From Massilia aurea (GTDB taxonomy: Bacteria; Pseudomonadota; Gammaproteobacteria; Burkholderiales; Burkholderiaceae_D): a stretch of DNA of 64,000 nucleotides. Each line of letters opens with the position of its first letter. The stretch's first letter is position 1. Under the pieces are notes generated by a model that worked only from the letters and a program-made list of their open reading frames with translations, made no database searches and was not told where the DNA came from. Made by a program: the position numbers and the translations under genes. Below, piece by piece: positions 18,403-29,535 of the stretch. Where the stretch lies: NCBI RefSeq assembly GCF_024753205.1, contig NZ_JANUGZ010000002.1, positions 992,001-1,056,000 of the forward strand, read 5' to 3'.

Positions 18403-19290
18403 TCAGCCCACCAGTGCCGCGCCCATGGCAACCATCACCGCCAGGATCAGGCTCAGCACATGAAGCAGGCTCAGCACGATCCAGCGCAGGCCGGTGGCCA
18501 GGCGCGCGCCGCCATACACCCTGTGCATCGCCAGCGGCAGATACAACAGCAGCCACAGCGACAGTGGCATCTCCAGAAAGTCCAGCATTGGCGGCAGCGT
18601 CAGCAGCACGCTGAACATCAGGAAGGCAAACGCATTGGTGTGCAGCGCAAACAGGAAATGCTCGCCATAGCGGCGTCCCGTGCGCACGTACAGGATCCGC
18701 AGGTAAAAGGCGAACACCGGCATCAGTGCAAATACCGCATACGGCGTGTAGCTGAAGAATGCCCCCTTGAGCGCCACTTCCTGATCGCGCCGCGGCAGGT
18801 CGAGGAAGTGCTGGACCTTCTGGCCCAGGGTGGCGTTGAAGGATCCGGCGCCAGTCACGAGTGGCGCGACGGCGCGGTTGAATTCAGTGCCAGATGCAGG
18901 TGCCTGTTTCCTGTCATCGGACACGACGACGGCCGACGGTGGAATCTCTTCGCCGAGATTGATTACTTCCATCCCGCTGAACTTGAACAGCGCAAAAAAG
19001 ATGATGCTGAACGTCAGATACAGGCGCAGCGGCTGCAGGTAACGCGTGCGCCGACCTTCGATGTATTCGCAGGTGAGAAAACCCGGCTTGAAGATCAGCC
19101 CGCCAAGCGACTTCCACAGCGCGCCTTCGAGCGCCACGTAATGCGCGATGAATTCGTGCAGAAACTCGCGCGCGCTCGGCACGTGCAGCTGCGTGGCCTG
19201 ACCGCACTCGTGGCAATAGTGGCCGCTGGTGGCGGCACTACAGTTCTTGCAAACCGAGGTGGCGTGCTGCGGCAGGGTGTCAGGCGTCAC
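18403..19290 (-). CDS. DUF3667-type membrane protein with zinc ribbon
   Basis: 295 residues. An N-terminal zinc ribbon (CKNCSAATSGHYCHECGQ, residues 14-31) is followed by the conserved VPSAREFLHEFIAHYVALEGALWKSL segment. Then come about five hydrophobic helices, beginning with LYLTFSIIFFALFKFSG and ending with WIVLSLLHVLSLILAVMVAMG. This is the layout of the DUF3667 family, whose function is not known. No operon partner is evident; the nadK promoter region lies downstream. Confidence 0.75.
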   Translation of the reverse strand: MTPDTLPQHATSVCKNCSAATSGHYCHECGQATQLHVPSAREFLHEFIAHYVALEGALWKSLGGLIFKPGFLTCEYIEGRRTRYLQPLRLYLTFSIIFFALFKFSGMEVINLGEEIPPSAVVVSDDRKQAPASGTEFNRAVAPLVTGAGSFNATLGQKVQHFLDLPRRDQEVALKGAFFSYTPYAVFALMPVFAFYLRILYVRTGRRYGEHFLFALHTNAFAFLMFSVLLTLPPMLDFLEMPLSLWLLLYLPLAMHRVYGGARLATGLRWIVLSLLHVLSLILAVMVAMGAALVG

Positions 19291-19434
19291 GGTGCATCTT
19301 TCGTCAACACGTTCATGATCCTATCTTAGCCATGTAATTGCAAAAAAGCATCATATTTACAAAGTTCAATTGAGCGACCGTTTTGGGCGTGGGCAGTTAG
19401 GATGAGGATGACGAAAATACAAAAGGAGATCGCC

Positions 19435-19773
19435 ATGGCGACCAATGCAAAAGACCGCGCCGTGAATACGGACGAACCGATGGGCAACGATGGCGTCAAA
19501 CGCGAGCCGCACGAACGCGATGAAACGCCGGATGGTCAGGATACCGAGCCACGCGGCATCATGAAGCAGGCCGCCAGCGACCTCGAACAAGGCCTGATCG
19601 ACACCGAAGCACGCGGCACGCCGGGCATTTCCGAGGCGGTCAACGCCGCACCGGGCGCGAGTGGCCAGGCCACCCCGCTGCCGGACCGCCATCGCGACAT
19701 GCGCGACCACGAGGCCGAACCGGCGCCCGAGGCAAAAGACGACGACACTGACAACACCAACGAAAGGAATTAA
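19435..19773 (+). CDS. Small acidic, disordered protein of unknown function
   Basis: 112 residues starting [19 protein letters not shown], with a strong AAGGAG ribosome binding site. It is very polar, rich in Asp, Glu, Arg and Pro, and has no Cys, Trp, signal or membrane helix; the C terminus is almost wholly acidic ([14 protein letters not shown]). A short helical stretch, [21 protein letters not shown], is the only likely ordered part. It ends three bases before osmC, so it is probably co-expressed with it as a stress-related protein. I do not recognise a named family. Confidence 0.7.
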   Translation: MATNAKDRAVNTDEPMGNDGVKREPHERDETPDGQDTEPRGIMKQAASDLEQGLIDTEARGTPGISEAVNAAPGASGQATPLPDRHRDMRDHEAEPAPEAKDDDTDNTNERN

Positions 19774-19776
19774 GAC

Positions 19777-20208
19777 ATGACAATCAAACGCGACGGCAGC
19801 GCCGTATGGAGTGGTGGCATCAAGGATGGCAAGGGCCAGGTGTCGACCGGTAGCGGCGCACTGAAGGACCAGCCATATGGCTTCAATACCCGCTTTGAAG
19901 ATGCACCAGGCACCAACCCTGAAGAACTGATCGGTGCGGCGCACGCAGGCTGCTTCACGATGGCGCTGTCGGGCCAGCTCGGTCAGGCCGGCCTGACCGC
20001 CGACGAACTGCGCACCAAGGCCACCGTGTCGATGGAAAAAGTCGAAGGCGGCTTCTCCATCACGGCGATCCACCTCGAACTGCGCGCGAAGATCCCGGGC
20101 GCGAGCCAGGAAGCCTTCGACAAGGCAGCGACCACGGCAAAGGAAAACTGCCCGGTCTCGAAGCTACTGAACGCCACCATCACGCTCGACGCCAAGCTCG
20201 AGAACTGA
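19777..20208 (+). CDS. osmC: OsmC-family peroxiredoxin
   Basis: 143 residues. The OsmC fold is shown by [40 protein letters not shown] (first redox Cys) and [19 protein letters not shown] (second Cys). It reduces organic and inorganic peroxides in the cytosol and is typically induced by osmotic or stationary-phase stress. It follows the small acidic protein gene with a three-base gap, so both are one operon. Confidence 0.92.
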   Translation: MTIKRDGSAVWSGGIKDGKGQVSTGSGALKDQPYGFNTRFEDAPGTNPEELIGAAHAGCFTMALSGQLGQAGLTADELRTKATVSMEKVEGGFSITAIHLELRAKIPGASQEAFDKAATTAKENCPVSKLLNATITLDAKLEN

Positions 20209-20301
20209 TAGCAGGATTGGATGCGCATCGGGCCCTGTCCGGCAAGGAAACTGTCAAAGGCATAAAATGACGGTCTTTCCGAACCATATAAGGCACACAC
20301 G

Positions 20302-20715
20302 ATGCGCATCCTGCATACCATGTTGAGGGTCGGCGACCTGCAACGCTCCATCGACTTCTACACCACCGTGCTGGGCATGAAACTGCTGCGCACGAGCGAG
20401 AACGCCGAATACAAATACAGCCTGGCCTTCCTGGGCTACGGCAGCAATCCCGATCATGCCGAACTCGAGCTGACCTATAACTGGGGCACCGACAGCTACG
20501 ACATGGGCACGGCCTACGGCCACATCGCCATCTCGACTGCTGACATCTACGCGACCTGCGACCAGGTGCGTGCAGCCGGCGGCAACATCTCGCGCGAGCC
20601 AGGCCCGGTCAAGGGCGGCACCACGGTGATCGCCTTCATTACCGATCCGGACGGCTACAAGGTCGAGCTGATCGAACGCGCCGACAATGCCAGCGGTGGC
20701 GGCCTGAGCAAGTAA
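20302..20715 (+). CDS. gloA: Lactoylglutathione lyase (glyoxalase I)
   Basis: 137 residues of paired beta-alpha-beta-beta-beta modules. Metal ligands and signatures are [35 protein letters not shown] (Glu), [10 protein letters not shown] (His) and [12 protein letters not shown] (Glu). It converts the hemithioacetal of methylglyoxal and glutathione to S-lactoylglutathione; metal is probably nickel, as in other bacterial GloA proteins. It is a single gene between osmC and the FMN riboswitch. Confidence 0.95.
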   Translation: MRILHTMLRVGDLQRSIDFYTTVLGMKLLRTSENAEYKYSLAFLGYGSNPDHAELELTYNWGTDSYDMGTAYGHIAISTADIYATCDQVRAAGGNISREPGPVKGGTTVIAFITDPDGYKVELIERADNASGGGLSK

Positions 20716-20789
20716 GCCTGCCGCCTGCAGGGATCGCGCGGCGCTGCTACAATCGCCGCGCCTGCATCCTGCAGGCAACTACAAAATTA

Positions 20790-20935
20790 CGTCTTCGGGG
20801 CGGGGTGCGATTCCCCACCGGCGGTATGACCAGCAACGGTCGAGCCCGCGAGCGCCTGCCCGGCATCATGCCGGGCAGGGTCAGCAGATCTGGTGCGATG
20901 CCAGAGCCGACGGTATAGTCCGGATGAAAGAAGAT
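20790..20935 (+). promoter_or_regulatory. FMN riboswitch (RFN element) upstream of ribB
   Basis: The conserved RFN parts occur in order: CTTCGGGGCGGGGTGCGA, TCCCCACCGGCGGTATGA, AGCCCGCGAGCGCC, a variable hairpin (CCTGCCCGGCATCATGCCGGGCAGG), CAGATCTGGTGCGATGCCAG, GCCGACGGTATAGTCCGGAT, then GAAAGAAG. It binds FMN and would lower ribB expression when FMN is plentiful. The ribB ATG is about 110 bases downstream. I see no clear T-tract terminator in between, so control may be at translation. Confidence 0.95.
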
Positions 20936-21043
20936 GTGCGCGTTCACGCGCCCAGCCTGCCCTGCCTTGCGTGGGGGCAGACGGGCGTGCGGCTGCGCTT
21001 TGCCCTGATGCGTTTTTCGCCCACTTTGCGAGGAGCGTTTCAC

Positions 21044-21691
21044 ATGCTGGTTTCTACCCATACCCTTTTCAGTCACGACCTGGAAGGCCGCATCGCCGCG
21101 GCGCTGGACGCCATGCGCGCCGGCATTCCGGTCATCCTGCTCGACGATTTCGATCGCGAGAACGAGGCCGACCTGATCGTCGCCGCCGAACACATCACCA
21201 GCGACACCATGGCCCTGATGATCCGCGAATGCAGCGGCATCGTTTGCCTGTGCCTGCCTGATGACAAGGTGCGCGCACTCGAACTGCCGCCGATGGCGCC
21301 GGACAACGGCAGCCGTTACGGCACGCCGTTCACGGTCTCGATCGAGGCGCGCCATGGCGTGACCACGGGTGTCTCGGCCGCCGACCGCGTGACCACGATC
21401 CGGGCCGCCATCGCGCATGACGCCCGGCCGGACGACGTCGTGCGCCCGGGCCACGTGTTCCCGCTGCGCGCCACACCCGGCGGCGTGCTGGCCCGCGCCG
21501 GACACACCGAAGGTTCGGTCGACCTGGCCCGGCTGGCCGGTCTGCAACCGGCGGCTGTGCTGTGCGAATTGATGAACCCCGACGGCACGATGATGCGCGG
21601 CGAGCAGATCGAGCAATTCGCCGCGGAGCGCGATTTTCCGATCCTGACGATTGCTGAACTGATTCAGTGGCGCAAGGCGCGGGCACTGTAA
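21044..21691 (+). CDS. ribB: 3,4-dihydroxy-2-butanone 4-phosphate synthase
   Basis: 215 residues from ATG 21044 ([17 protein letters not shown]), with GAGGAG upstream; in-frame codons before it belong to the riboswitch leader. Active-site segments are [34 protein letters not shown] and [17 protein letters not shown]. It makes the four-carbon unit of riboflavin from ribulose 5-phosphate. The protein has no GTP cyclohydrolase II domain, so it is RibB rather than RibBA. The RFN element directly upstream indicates FMN feedback. Confidence 0.95.
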   Translation: MLVSTHTLFSHDLEGRIAAALDAMRAGIPVILLDDFDRENEADLIVAAEHITSDTMALMIRECSGIVCLCLPDDKVRALELPPMAPDNGSRYGTPFTVSIEARHGVTTGVSAADRVTTIRAAIAHDARPDDVVRPGHVFPLRATPGGVLARAGHTEGSVDLARLAGLQPAAVLCELMNPDGTMMRGEQIEQFAAERDFPILTIAELIQWRKARAL

Positions 21692-21694
21692 AAC

Positions 21695-21729
21695 AAAAAA
21701 CCCGGTCGCCACTTGCATGGTCGACCGGG
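21695..21729 (-). terminator. Intrinsic terminator after tolC
   Basis: On the minus strand CCCGGTCG and CGACCGGG form an eight-base-pair stem over a 13-base loop, followed by TTTTTTG. It lies 22 bases past the tolC-type gene stop. With ribB ending at 21691 on the other strand, it may serve both directions, though the plus-strand T-tract is missing. Confidence 0.8.
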
Positions 21730-21750
21730 CTTGCGTGATGCAGCAGAAAA

Positions 21751-23109
21751 TTACTCTACCAGCAAACTGTTCACCGGCGTCAGGTCGGTCTCGCGCAGCG
21801 AACCTGCCGCCGCTTTCAGGCGCAAGCCATTGACGATCACGTCATAGCGCGCACGCGACAGGTCGGTGCGGGTCTGGTATAGCTGGCGCTGTGCATTGAG
21901 CACGTCGATATTGATCCGCACGCCCACCTGGTAGCCGAGCTTGTTCGATTCGAGCGCCGACTGGCTCGACACTTCCGCCGCTTCCAGTGCTTTCACTTGC
22001 GCCAGGCCGCTGTTCACGCCGAGGAACGACTGACGCGCCTGCAGCGCGGCATTGCGGCGCGTTGCTTCCAGCTCGTTGCGGGCGCGGTCTTCCAGCGCGA
22101 TCGATTCACGCACGCGGCTGGTGACCGCGTAGCCGCTGAAGATCGGCACGCTCCATTGCAGGCCGATCGCATTGTTCTTGGTGTCGCCCGAGCTGCCGGT
22201 GCGGCCGTTGATGTCGCGGCGCGTCGAGCTGGCCACGAGGTCGAGCGTCGGCATGTGCCCGGCGCGGTTGCGCGAGATATCGCGCGTGGCGATTTCCACC
22301 TGGAGCTGGCTGACCGTCACGCCATAGTTCTGGTTCTCGGCCGACGACACCCACGGATCGACCGTGGCCGGCTGCGGCACCGCCAGCGTGGTACCCGGCT
22401 TGAGCGCCGCCAGGTTGCCCGGCGCGGTGCCGATGATGGCCTGCAGCGCGTTGCGCTTGTTGTCCAGGTCATTGACGGCGGCGAACTCCTGCGCCAGCAC
22501 CAGGTCGTACGCGGCTTGCGCCTCGTGCGTGTCGGTGATGGTCTGGGTGCCGACTTCAAAGTTGCGCTTGGCCGATGCCAGTTGCTCGGTGGTGGCGTCC
22601 TTCTGGGCGCGGGTCGATTCCAGCTTGTCCTGCGCTGCCAGCACGTCGAAGTAGGCCTGCGCCACGCGCGTGATCAGGTCTTGCTGGGCCTGGGCAAACT
22701 GGGCTTCGCCAATGGCTTGCTGCAGCTTGCTCTGCTGATACGTTTCCCAGCGATCCCAGCGATACAGCGGCTGCTGCAGCGCCAGCGTGTATTCGTTGGT
22801 GCGCAGGTTCGAGCCGCTGCTGCCGACGATGCCCGGCTGGCCGTTCGGCAAGGTGCCGAGCTGCCCGACATTCCATGGATCGAAATCACTGTCGTTCTTG
22901 CTGAGTGCACCGCTGATGCCAACGGTCGGGAGTAGCCCTGCACGCCCCTGGATGATGCGCTCGCGGCTCGCCGACAGCGAAGCACGCGCACTCGCGTACG
23001 TCGCGTCATTGGCCAGTGCCTGCTGATAAACCTGGATCAGGTCGGCAGCACCGGCGTTGAGCGAGAAGCACGCGCTCGCAAGCAGCACGGCGATAAGGGG
23101 TTTCTGCAT
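21751..23109 (-). CDS. tolC: TolC-family outer-membrane efflux channel
   Basis: 452 residues from ATG 23109 with GGAG upstream. An N-terminal signal peptide (MQKPLIAVLLASACFSLNAGA) is followed by ADLIQVYQQALANDATYASAR and by two tandem outer-membrane efflux repeats of about 200 residues rich in alternating helix-strand sequence. It forms the trimeric duct of type I secretion and RND efflux systems. It lies downstream of pcm and a rhodanese gene, a conserved betaproteobacterial order. No RND or ABC partner is in the window. Confidence 0.92.
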   Translation of the reverse strand: MQKPLIAVLLASACFSLNAGAADLIQVYQQALANDATYASARASLSASRERIIQGRAGLLPTVGISGALSKNDSDFDPWNVGQLGTLPNGQPGIVGSSGSNLRTNEYTLALQQPLYRWDRWETYQQSKLQQAIGEAQFAQAQQDLITRVAQAYFDVLAAQDKLESTRAQKDATTEQLASAKRNFEVGTQTITDTHEAQAAYDLVLAQEFAAVNDLDNKRNALQAIIGTAPGNLAALKPGTTLAVPQPATVDPWVSSAENQNYGVTVSQLQVEIATRDISRNRAGHMPTLDLVASSTRRDINGRTGSSGDTKNNAIGLQWSVPIFSGYAVTSRVRESIALEDRARNELEATRRNAALQARQSFLGVNSGLAQVKALEAAEVSSQSALESNKLGYQVGVRINIDVLNAQRQLYQTRTDLSRARYDVIVNGLRLKAAAGSLRETDLTPVNSLLVE

Positions 23110-23148
23110 TGCTATCTCCACAGGGGTCATCAAGTTTTTGGAATCAGG

Positions 23149-23475
23149 TCAATACGTCGGCATCGACGGATCGACTTGCACAGCCCAGGCGTGTATCCCG
23201 CCCGTCAAGTTGGTTACATTGTCAAAACCATTGCGCTCGAGGAAGGCAGCAACCTGCATGCTGCGCGCCCCGTGATGGCAGATGCAGACGACCTCGCGGT
23301 CGTCGTCGATCTCGGTCACGCGCACCGGAATCAGGTTCATCGGAATCTGGGTCGAGCCGGCAATCCGGCACGTCTCGAATTCCCAGTTTTCACGCACGTC
23401 GAGCAGCAACGGCTGCTCGCGCGCGGGATCGGCCAGCAAGGCGGCCAGTTCGGGAGCAGTAATCTGTTGCATCAC
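23149..23475 (-). CDS. Single-domain rhodanese-like sulfurtransferase
   Basis: 108 residues. The rhodanese fold shows LLLDVRENWEFETCRIAGSTQIPMNLIP (CH2A) and the active-site loop VVCICHHGARSMQVA with the persulfide Cys; the C terminus has NVTNLTGGIHAWAVQVDPSMP. It moves sulfane sulfur in the cytosol, substrate unknown. It lies between pcm and tolC with 7- and 39-base gaps, so a three-gene operon is likely. Confidence 0.88.
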   Translation of the reverse strand: MMQQITAPELAALLADPAREQPLLLDVRENWEFETCRIAGSTQIPMNLIPVRVTEIDDDREVVCICHHGARSMQVAAFLERNGFDNVTNLTGGIHAWAVQVDPSMPTY

Positions 23476-23482
23476 GGCGTCC

Positions 23483-24136
23483 TCAGAACGTGAAACCGGA
23501 CGGCTTCGTTGCGCCCGTCAGCGGCTTGGCGACGGTTTCGAATACGGTGACTGCCTCATGCGCGGTGGCCGAGGTGCGGGTGATCAGCTGGCACGTCATG
23601 GCCGGCGCCGCACCGACGATCGCGATCATGCGGCCACCGATTTTCAGTTGCTTGATCAGCGACTCCGGCAGCAGCGGCAGCGCGCCCGAGACGACGATCA
23701 CGTCGTAGTCGGTGCCGGTGGCCCAGCCCTGGGCGCCATTGCCCACTTCGACCGCGACATTGGTGATGCCGGCAGCGTCCAGGTTCTGCTTGGCCTGGGC
23801 AGCGGTTTCCGGCAGGATTTCAACGCTCGTCACATGACGCGCCTTGCTTGCCAGCAGCGCTGCCAGGTAGCCCGAACCGGTGCCGATCTGCAGCACGTTG
23901 TCGCCCTGCTTGACGCCAGCCTCTTGCGCCATGCGCGCTTCGACCTTCGGATTGAGCATGGCTTCGCCGCCCGGCAGCGGGATTTCGGTGTCGGCAAATG
24001 CCAGGTTCTGGTAGGCCTGTGGCACGAATTGTTCACGCTTGACCACGTGCAGCAGGTCGAGGATGTCCTGGTCCAGCACATTCCAAGGACGGATCTGCTG
24101 TTCGATCATATTGAAGCGGGCTTGTTCGATATTCAT
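23483..24136 (-). CDS. pcm: Protein-L-isoaspartate O-methyltransferase family protein
   Basis: 217 residues from ATG 24136 (MNIEQARFNMIEQQIRPWNV). The class I methyltransferase motif I is NVLQIGTGSGYLAALLA, preceded by family segments FVPQAYQNLAFADTEIPLPGGEAMLNPKVEARM. It would methylate isoaspartyl residues in damaged proteins. Proteins of this subgroup at tolC loci often lack parts of the classic Pcm active site, so activity on isoaspartate is not certain. First gene of the pcm-rhodanese-tolC unit. Confidence 0.82.
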   Translation of the reverse strand: MNIEQARFNMIEQQIRPWNVLDQDILDLLHVVKREQFVPQAYQNLAFADTEIPLPGGEAMLNPKVEARMAQEAGVKQGDNVLQIGTGSGYLAALLASKARHVTSVEILPETAAQAKQNLDAAGITNVAVEVGNGAQGWATGTDYDVIVVSGALPLLPESLIKQLKIGGRMIAIVGAAPAMTCQLITRTSATAHEAVTVFETVAKPLTGATKPSGFTF

Positions 24137-24319
24137 TTCAGTTCTCGGTGGAAAAATAAACAATCCGATATTCTAATCCGTGAACGGTGCTGGAACCTAC
24201 CTGAATAGGTATCTCGAGGCACATCTTATCCACGCACGCCTTCCCCAGAGGAAAATTGCGACAGTCTGCAGTTTGGAGGGGATGAACGCCAGAAAACCGT
24301 CCCTGGCGTGAACGAGCGT

Positions 24320-24970
24320 TCAGCGGGCCGGTCGGCCAGCCGGCACGAGGCCATTGAGGGTGATGTCGAGAAAGGCGTCGAGGAAGGCTTCGGGATGCAG
24401 GTCGCAGCGCTCGCACGGGGCGATGGTGTGTTTCCAGGTGGAGAGCATCAGCATTGGCGCGATCAGGACCTGGGTGGTCTGGGGAATATCGATCGCGCGA
24501 AACTCGCCGCGCTGTACACCACGCTCGAGCATGCTGGAGATCATGCGCATGCCGCGGCTCATGACTTCGGTTTGATAAAAGCGGGCCAGCTCGGGGAAAT
24601 TATCGGCTTCCGCAAAGATCAGCTTGCTGATGCCGGACGCCTTGGTCGCACCCACCCGATGCCACCACGACAGGATCACGCTGCGCAGCAGGTCGGCGCT
24701 GTGGCCTTCGAATTCGGCCACCGAGATTTCGGCCTGCCCCAGCATCGGCACGATACTCTGGCGCACGACGGCCTTGAACAGATCTTCTTTGTTGGTGTAA
24801 TACAGATACAAGGTGCCCTTGGACACACCGGCGCGTTTGGCCACGTCTTCCAGGCGGGTGGAGGCAAAGCCGCGCTCGACGAACAGCTCGACGGCAGCCG
24901 AGAGCAACTCCTGCGGCCGCGCTTCCTTGCGACGTTCCCAGCGTGGCTTGCTGTCTGTTTGGCAGTCCAT
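24320..24970 (-). CDS. TetR-family transcriptional regulator
   Basis: 216 residues. The N-terminal DNA-binding domain (about 14-60) shows [20 protein letters not shown] and the [23 protein letters not shown]. The C-terminal ligand domain contains two Cys close together ([13 protein letters not shown]) and is all-helical. It is upstream of the pcm-tolC group on the same strand but 183 bases away, and may control it or itself. Ligand unknown. Confidence 0.88.
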   Translation of the reverse strand: MDCQTDSKPRWERRKEARPQELLSAAVELFVERGFASTRLEDVAKRAGVSKGTLYLYYTNKEDLFKAVVRQSIVPMLGQAEISVAEFEGHSADLLRSVILSWWHRVGATKASGISKLIFAEADNFPELARFYQTEVMSRGMRMISSMLERGVQRGEFRAIDIPQTTQVLIAPMLMLSTWKHTIAPCERCDLHPEAFLDAFLDITLNGLVPAGRPAR

Positions 24971-25148
24971 TTTCCCACTCAGAAATTATCTAAGGAACAA
25001 CCAATATAGACCTGTCATGTTGTTGCCGTCAAGCGACCACTGCCGGACTAAAAATAGGTTGTTTTTTGCCACAAAAAGTACGAACCCATCATCTGATGCA
25101 GGCGTCGCGGTCCGATGTATACTTGCGGTCTGCCACTTTTCAAACGCC

Positions 25149-25433
25149 ATGCTGTCCACTTCTGCCCCCTTCCAGTGCCGGCCGCAATGCGGCGCCTGTT
25201 GCACCGCTCCGTCGATCACCAGCCCGATTCCTGGCATGCCTAATGGCAAGCCGGCAGGCGTACGTTGCGTGCAATTGGGAGAGGACGAGCGCTGCCGCAT
25301 CTTTGGGCAGCCCGAGCGGCCAGCCTTTTGCGGCGGACTGCAACCGTCACACGAGATGTGTGGCGATACGCGAACGCAGGCGATGGTCTGGTTGGGTGAG
25401 CTGGAACGGCTGACGGCGCCCGGGCCCGTGTGA
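25149..25433 (+). CDS. YkgJ-family cysteine-cluster protein
   Basis: 94 residues from ATG 25149. The Cys pattern [22 protein letters not shown], then [17 protein letters not shown] and [16 protein letters not shown] is typical of the YkgJ/UPF0153 zinc- or iron-chelating family. Eight Cys in under 70 residues suggest a metal centre. Function in the family is unproven. It is flanked by converging and diverging genes and appears to be monocistronic. Confidence 0.8.
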   Translation: MLSTSAPFQCRPQCGACCTAPSITSPIPGMPNGKPAGVRCVQLGEDERCRIFGQPERPAFCGGLQPSHEMCGDTRTQAMVWLGELERLTAPGPV

Positions 25434-25443
25434 ATACGGTGGC

Positions 25444-25851
25444 TTAGACCGCTGGCTTGCCGCGTGCCTGTTGCACGCGCTGGAACAGGCCGCCGAGCGT
25501 CAGGCCATCGTGCCAGATGTCAGCCAGCAAGACACCATAGCGTTCGCGCAGTGCGCGCGCCAGCGGTTCGATGTCGGTGGCGTCGGGCATCCAGCGCGTT
25601 GGCTTGGCAGCGCGCACGACATTGAGCACCGGATCGTCAGGGCGCAGATGCAAGCGGTCGCAGTCGCCAAAGGCACAGGCTGAGCCGAACACGGCGAGGA
25701 AATCGCGGATGTCCTTGCGGGATGCGGAAGGGAAAGAACTACGCCATGCCCGACCCTGGAAAGGCCGGTAGCGCAAGGCATTGGGCAACTGCCAATCATG
25801 AAATGCTACCCAGGCCAGCGCAGCAAGAATGAGGACAAGAATAAGACTCAT
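25444..25851 (-). CDS. Unknown membrane-anchored protein
   Basis: 135 residues from ATG 25851 (MSLILVLILAALAWVAFHDW), with a single N-terminal membrane helix. The remainder is soluble: RPFQGRAWRSSFPSASRKDIRDFLAVFGSACAFGD, then DPVLNVVRAAKPTRWMPDATDIEPLARAL and LLADIWHDGLTLGGLFQRV. The last part resembles a small alpha-helical domain. Two Cys (in ACAFGDCDR) are close together. I do not recognise a named family. It converges on the YkgJ-family gene with a 10-base gap. Confidence 0.65.
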   Translation of the reverse strand: MSLILVLILAALAWVAFHDWQLPNALRYRPFQGRAWRSSFPSASRKDIRDFLAVFGSACAFGDCDRLHLRPDDPVLNVVRAAKPTRWMPDATDIEPLARALRERYGVLLADIWHDGLTLGGLFQRVQQARGKPAV

Positions 25852-26034
25852 GGGCTTGAGTGTAGCACGCGTTTTTGCGCATGACACATCTTTACAGCGA
25901 GATTAAAACGGCCCCGATGCCATCCGCAGCAGCTCGTACGGTTCAGTTAGCCCAACGGCAGCCGCCCCGCTCATGGTAAGCTCTGCCCCCTCGCATGTAC
26001 CTCCCACAGTTCACTTCCACAGCACAAAAACACC

Positions 26035-26868
26035 ATGGATATCGTTCTCGCCATTAAGGCAATCATCATGGGCCTGGTCGAGGGTTTCACTGAATTCCTT
26101 CCGATTTCGTCGACCGGCCACCTGATCCTGATGGGCAGCCTGCTCGATTTCACGGGCACCAAGGCAACCGTTTTCAAGATTGTCATCCAGGCCGGCGCCA
26201 TGCTGGCCGTGGTCTGGGAATACCGTGATCGCATCGCAAAGGTATTCGCCGGACTGGGCGCCGATCCCGTCCAGCAGCGCTTTGCGCGCAATGTCGTGAT
26301 CGCATTCTTCCCCGCCGCCATTGCTGGCGTGCTGTTCAGCGCGGCCATTACCGAAGTGCTGTTCCACCCGATTCCCGTGGCCGTCGCCCTGGTGCTCGGC
26401 GGTATCGTCATTCTGTGGGTCGAGCACCGCAACCGCCAGAACCCCAAGCCGGCGCGGGTCGAAACGGTCGACGACATGAGCATGCTCGATGCGCTCAAGG
26501 TCGGCTTCGCGCAAGCGTTCGCGCTGATCCCCGGCACCAGCCGTTCGGGCTCGACGATCATCGGCGGCATGCTGTTTGGTCTGTCGCGCAAGGCGGCCAC
26601 CGAATTCTCGTTCTTCCTGGCCATGCCGACGATGCTCGGCGCCACGGTCTATTCGATCGCCAAGGAGCGCGACCTGCTCTCGATGGCCGATGTGCCGCTG
26701 TTTAGCCTGGGCTTTTTCTCAGCGTTTATTTCCGCATTCCTGTGCGTGCGCTGGCTCCTGCGTTACATCAGCACGCACGACTTCACGATCTTTGCCTGGT
26801 ACCGTATCGTATTCGGTATCCTGATCCTCGTGACCGCCCAATTCGACCTGCTTACCTGGGCGGACTAA
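26035..26868 (+). CDS. uppP: Undecaprenyl-diphosphatase
   Basis: 277 residues, eight or so membrane helices. Both family motifs are present: (E/Q)[16 protein letters not shown] near the N terminus and [17 protein letters not shown] in the middle, which form the inverted-repeat active site. It dephosphorylates undecaprenyl pyrophosphate at the inner membrane to recycle the lipid carrier for peptidoglycan and polysaccharide synthesis, and gives bacitracin resistance when overexpressed. Older name bacA. Confidence 0.96.
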   Translation: MDIVLAIKAIIMGLVEGFTEFLPISSTGHLILMGSLLDFTGTKATVFKIVIQAGAMLAVVWEYRDRIAKVFAGLGADPVQQRFARNVVIAFFPAAIAGVLFSAAITEVLFHPIPVAVALVLGGIVILWVEHRNRQNPKPARVETVDDMSMLDALKVGFAQAFALIPGTSRSGSTIIGGMLFGLSRKAATEFSFFLAMPTMLGATVYSIAKERDLLSMADVPLFSLGFFSAFISAFLCVRWLLRYISTHDFTIFAWYRIVFGILILVTAQFDLLTWAD

Positions 26869-26926
26869 ACCTGCAGCATCAGCCGGTACAACACACAGCT
26901 TGAACACTTTGTCCGACATTGATCGT

Positions 26927-28783
<1,857 letters not shown>

Positions 28784-28785
28784 CG

Positions 28786-29535
28786 CTATTCGCGAAACAG
28801 GTGCGTGAAGCTGCGGCTGACGGGCAGCACTTCGCTGCTGCCGCGCAGCAGCACCTGCATGCGTTCCGCGTCGATGCGCTCGGCGGCGCGGATCGCCGTC
28901 ACCTTCACGACCGTGCCGCGATGGATCTGCCAGAAGCGGTCGGCATCGAGCCCGCCCAATAAATCCTTCAACGGAATGCGCACCAGCGCCTCCGACCCTT
29001 CCAGCACCACGCGCGTGTACTTGGTATCGGCCTGGAAGAACAGCACTTCCTCGACGTCGATCAGGCGGATCTGCTTGCCCACGCTGGCTTTCAGCCATTT
29101 CAGTTGTTCGCGCGCTGGCGCGGGCGACGCCGCTTTTACTTGCCGGACGACTGCGCTCACATCCATCGGCTGGCTGTCGAGTTTTTCGCGCAGCCGCGCC
29201 AGCGCTTTATCCAGGCGGCCCGGCTGGATGGGCTTGAGCAGATAATCCACCGCACCGGCGTCGAACGCATCGACTGCGTACTGGTCGTAGGCGGTGACGA
29301 ACACCACGTGTGCCTGGCGGCCGATGCGCTCGGCTACCTCCAGGCCCGACAGGCCGGGCATGCGGATGTCGAGGAACACCACGCGCGGCGCATGCTCCAG
29401 ATAGGCGTCCCAGGCATCGAGGCCGTTGTCGACCGCCGCGATCACCTGCGCGTCGGGCCAGGCCAGCGCCAGCATGCCGAGCAGGCGCTCGCGCATCAGC
29501 GGTTCGTCTTCGGCGACCAGGATTGTGACTGTCAT
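28786..29535 (-). CDS. LytTR-family response regulator
   Basis: 249 residues. The receiver domain has E9 D10, phosphoacceptor D56 in VVFLDIRMPGLSG, FVTAYDQYAV and YLLKPI. The LytTR DNA-binding domain covers about residues 145-248, with EEVLFFQADTKYTRVV and FWQIHRGTVVKV. It overlaps the upstream kinase by four bases (ATGA), so the pair is translationally coupled, like the pair at 1.3-3.1 kb. It converges on recQ with a two-base gap. Target genes unknown. Confidence 0.9.
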   Translation of the reverse strand: MTVTILVAEDEPLMRERLLGMLALAWPDAQVIAAVDNGLDAWDAYLEHAPRVVFLDIRMPGLSGLEVAERIGRQAHVVFVTAYDQYAVDAFDAGAVDYLLKPIQPGRLDKALARLREKLDSQPMDVSAVVRQVKAASPAPAREQLKWLKASVGKQIRLIDVEEVLFFQADTKYTRVVLEGSEALVRIPLKDLLGGLDADRFWQIHRGTVVKVTAIRAAERIDAERMQVLLRGSSEVLPVSRSFTHLFRE

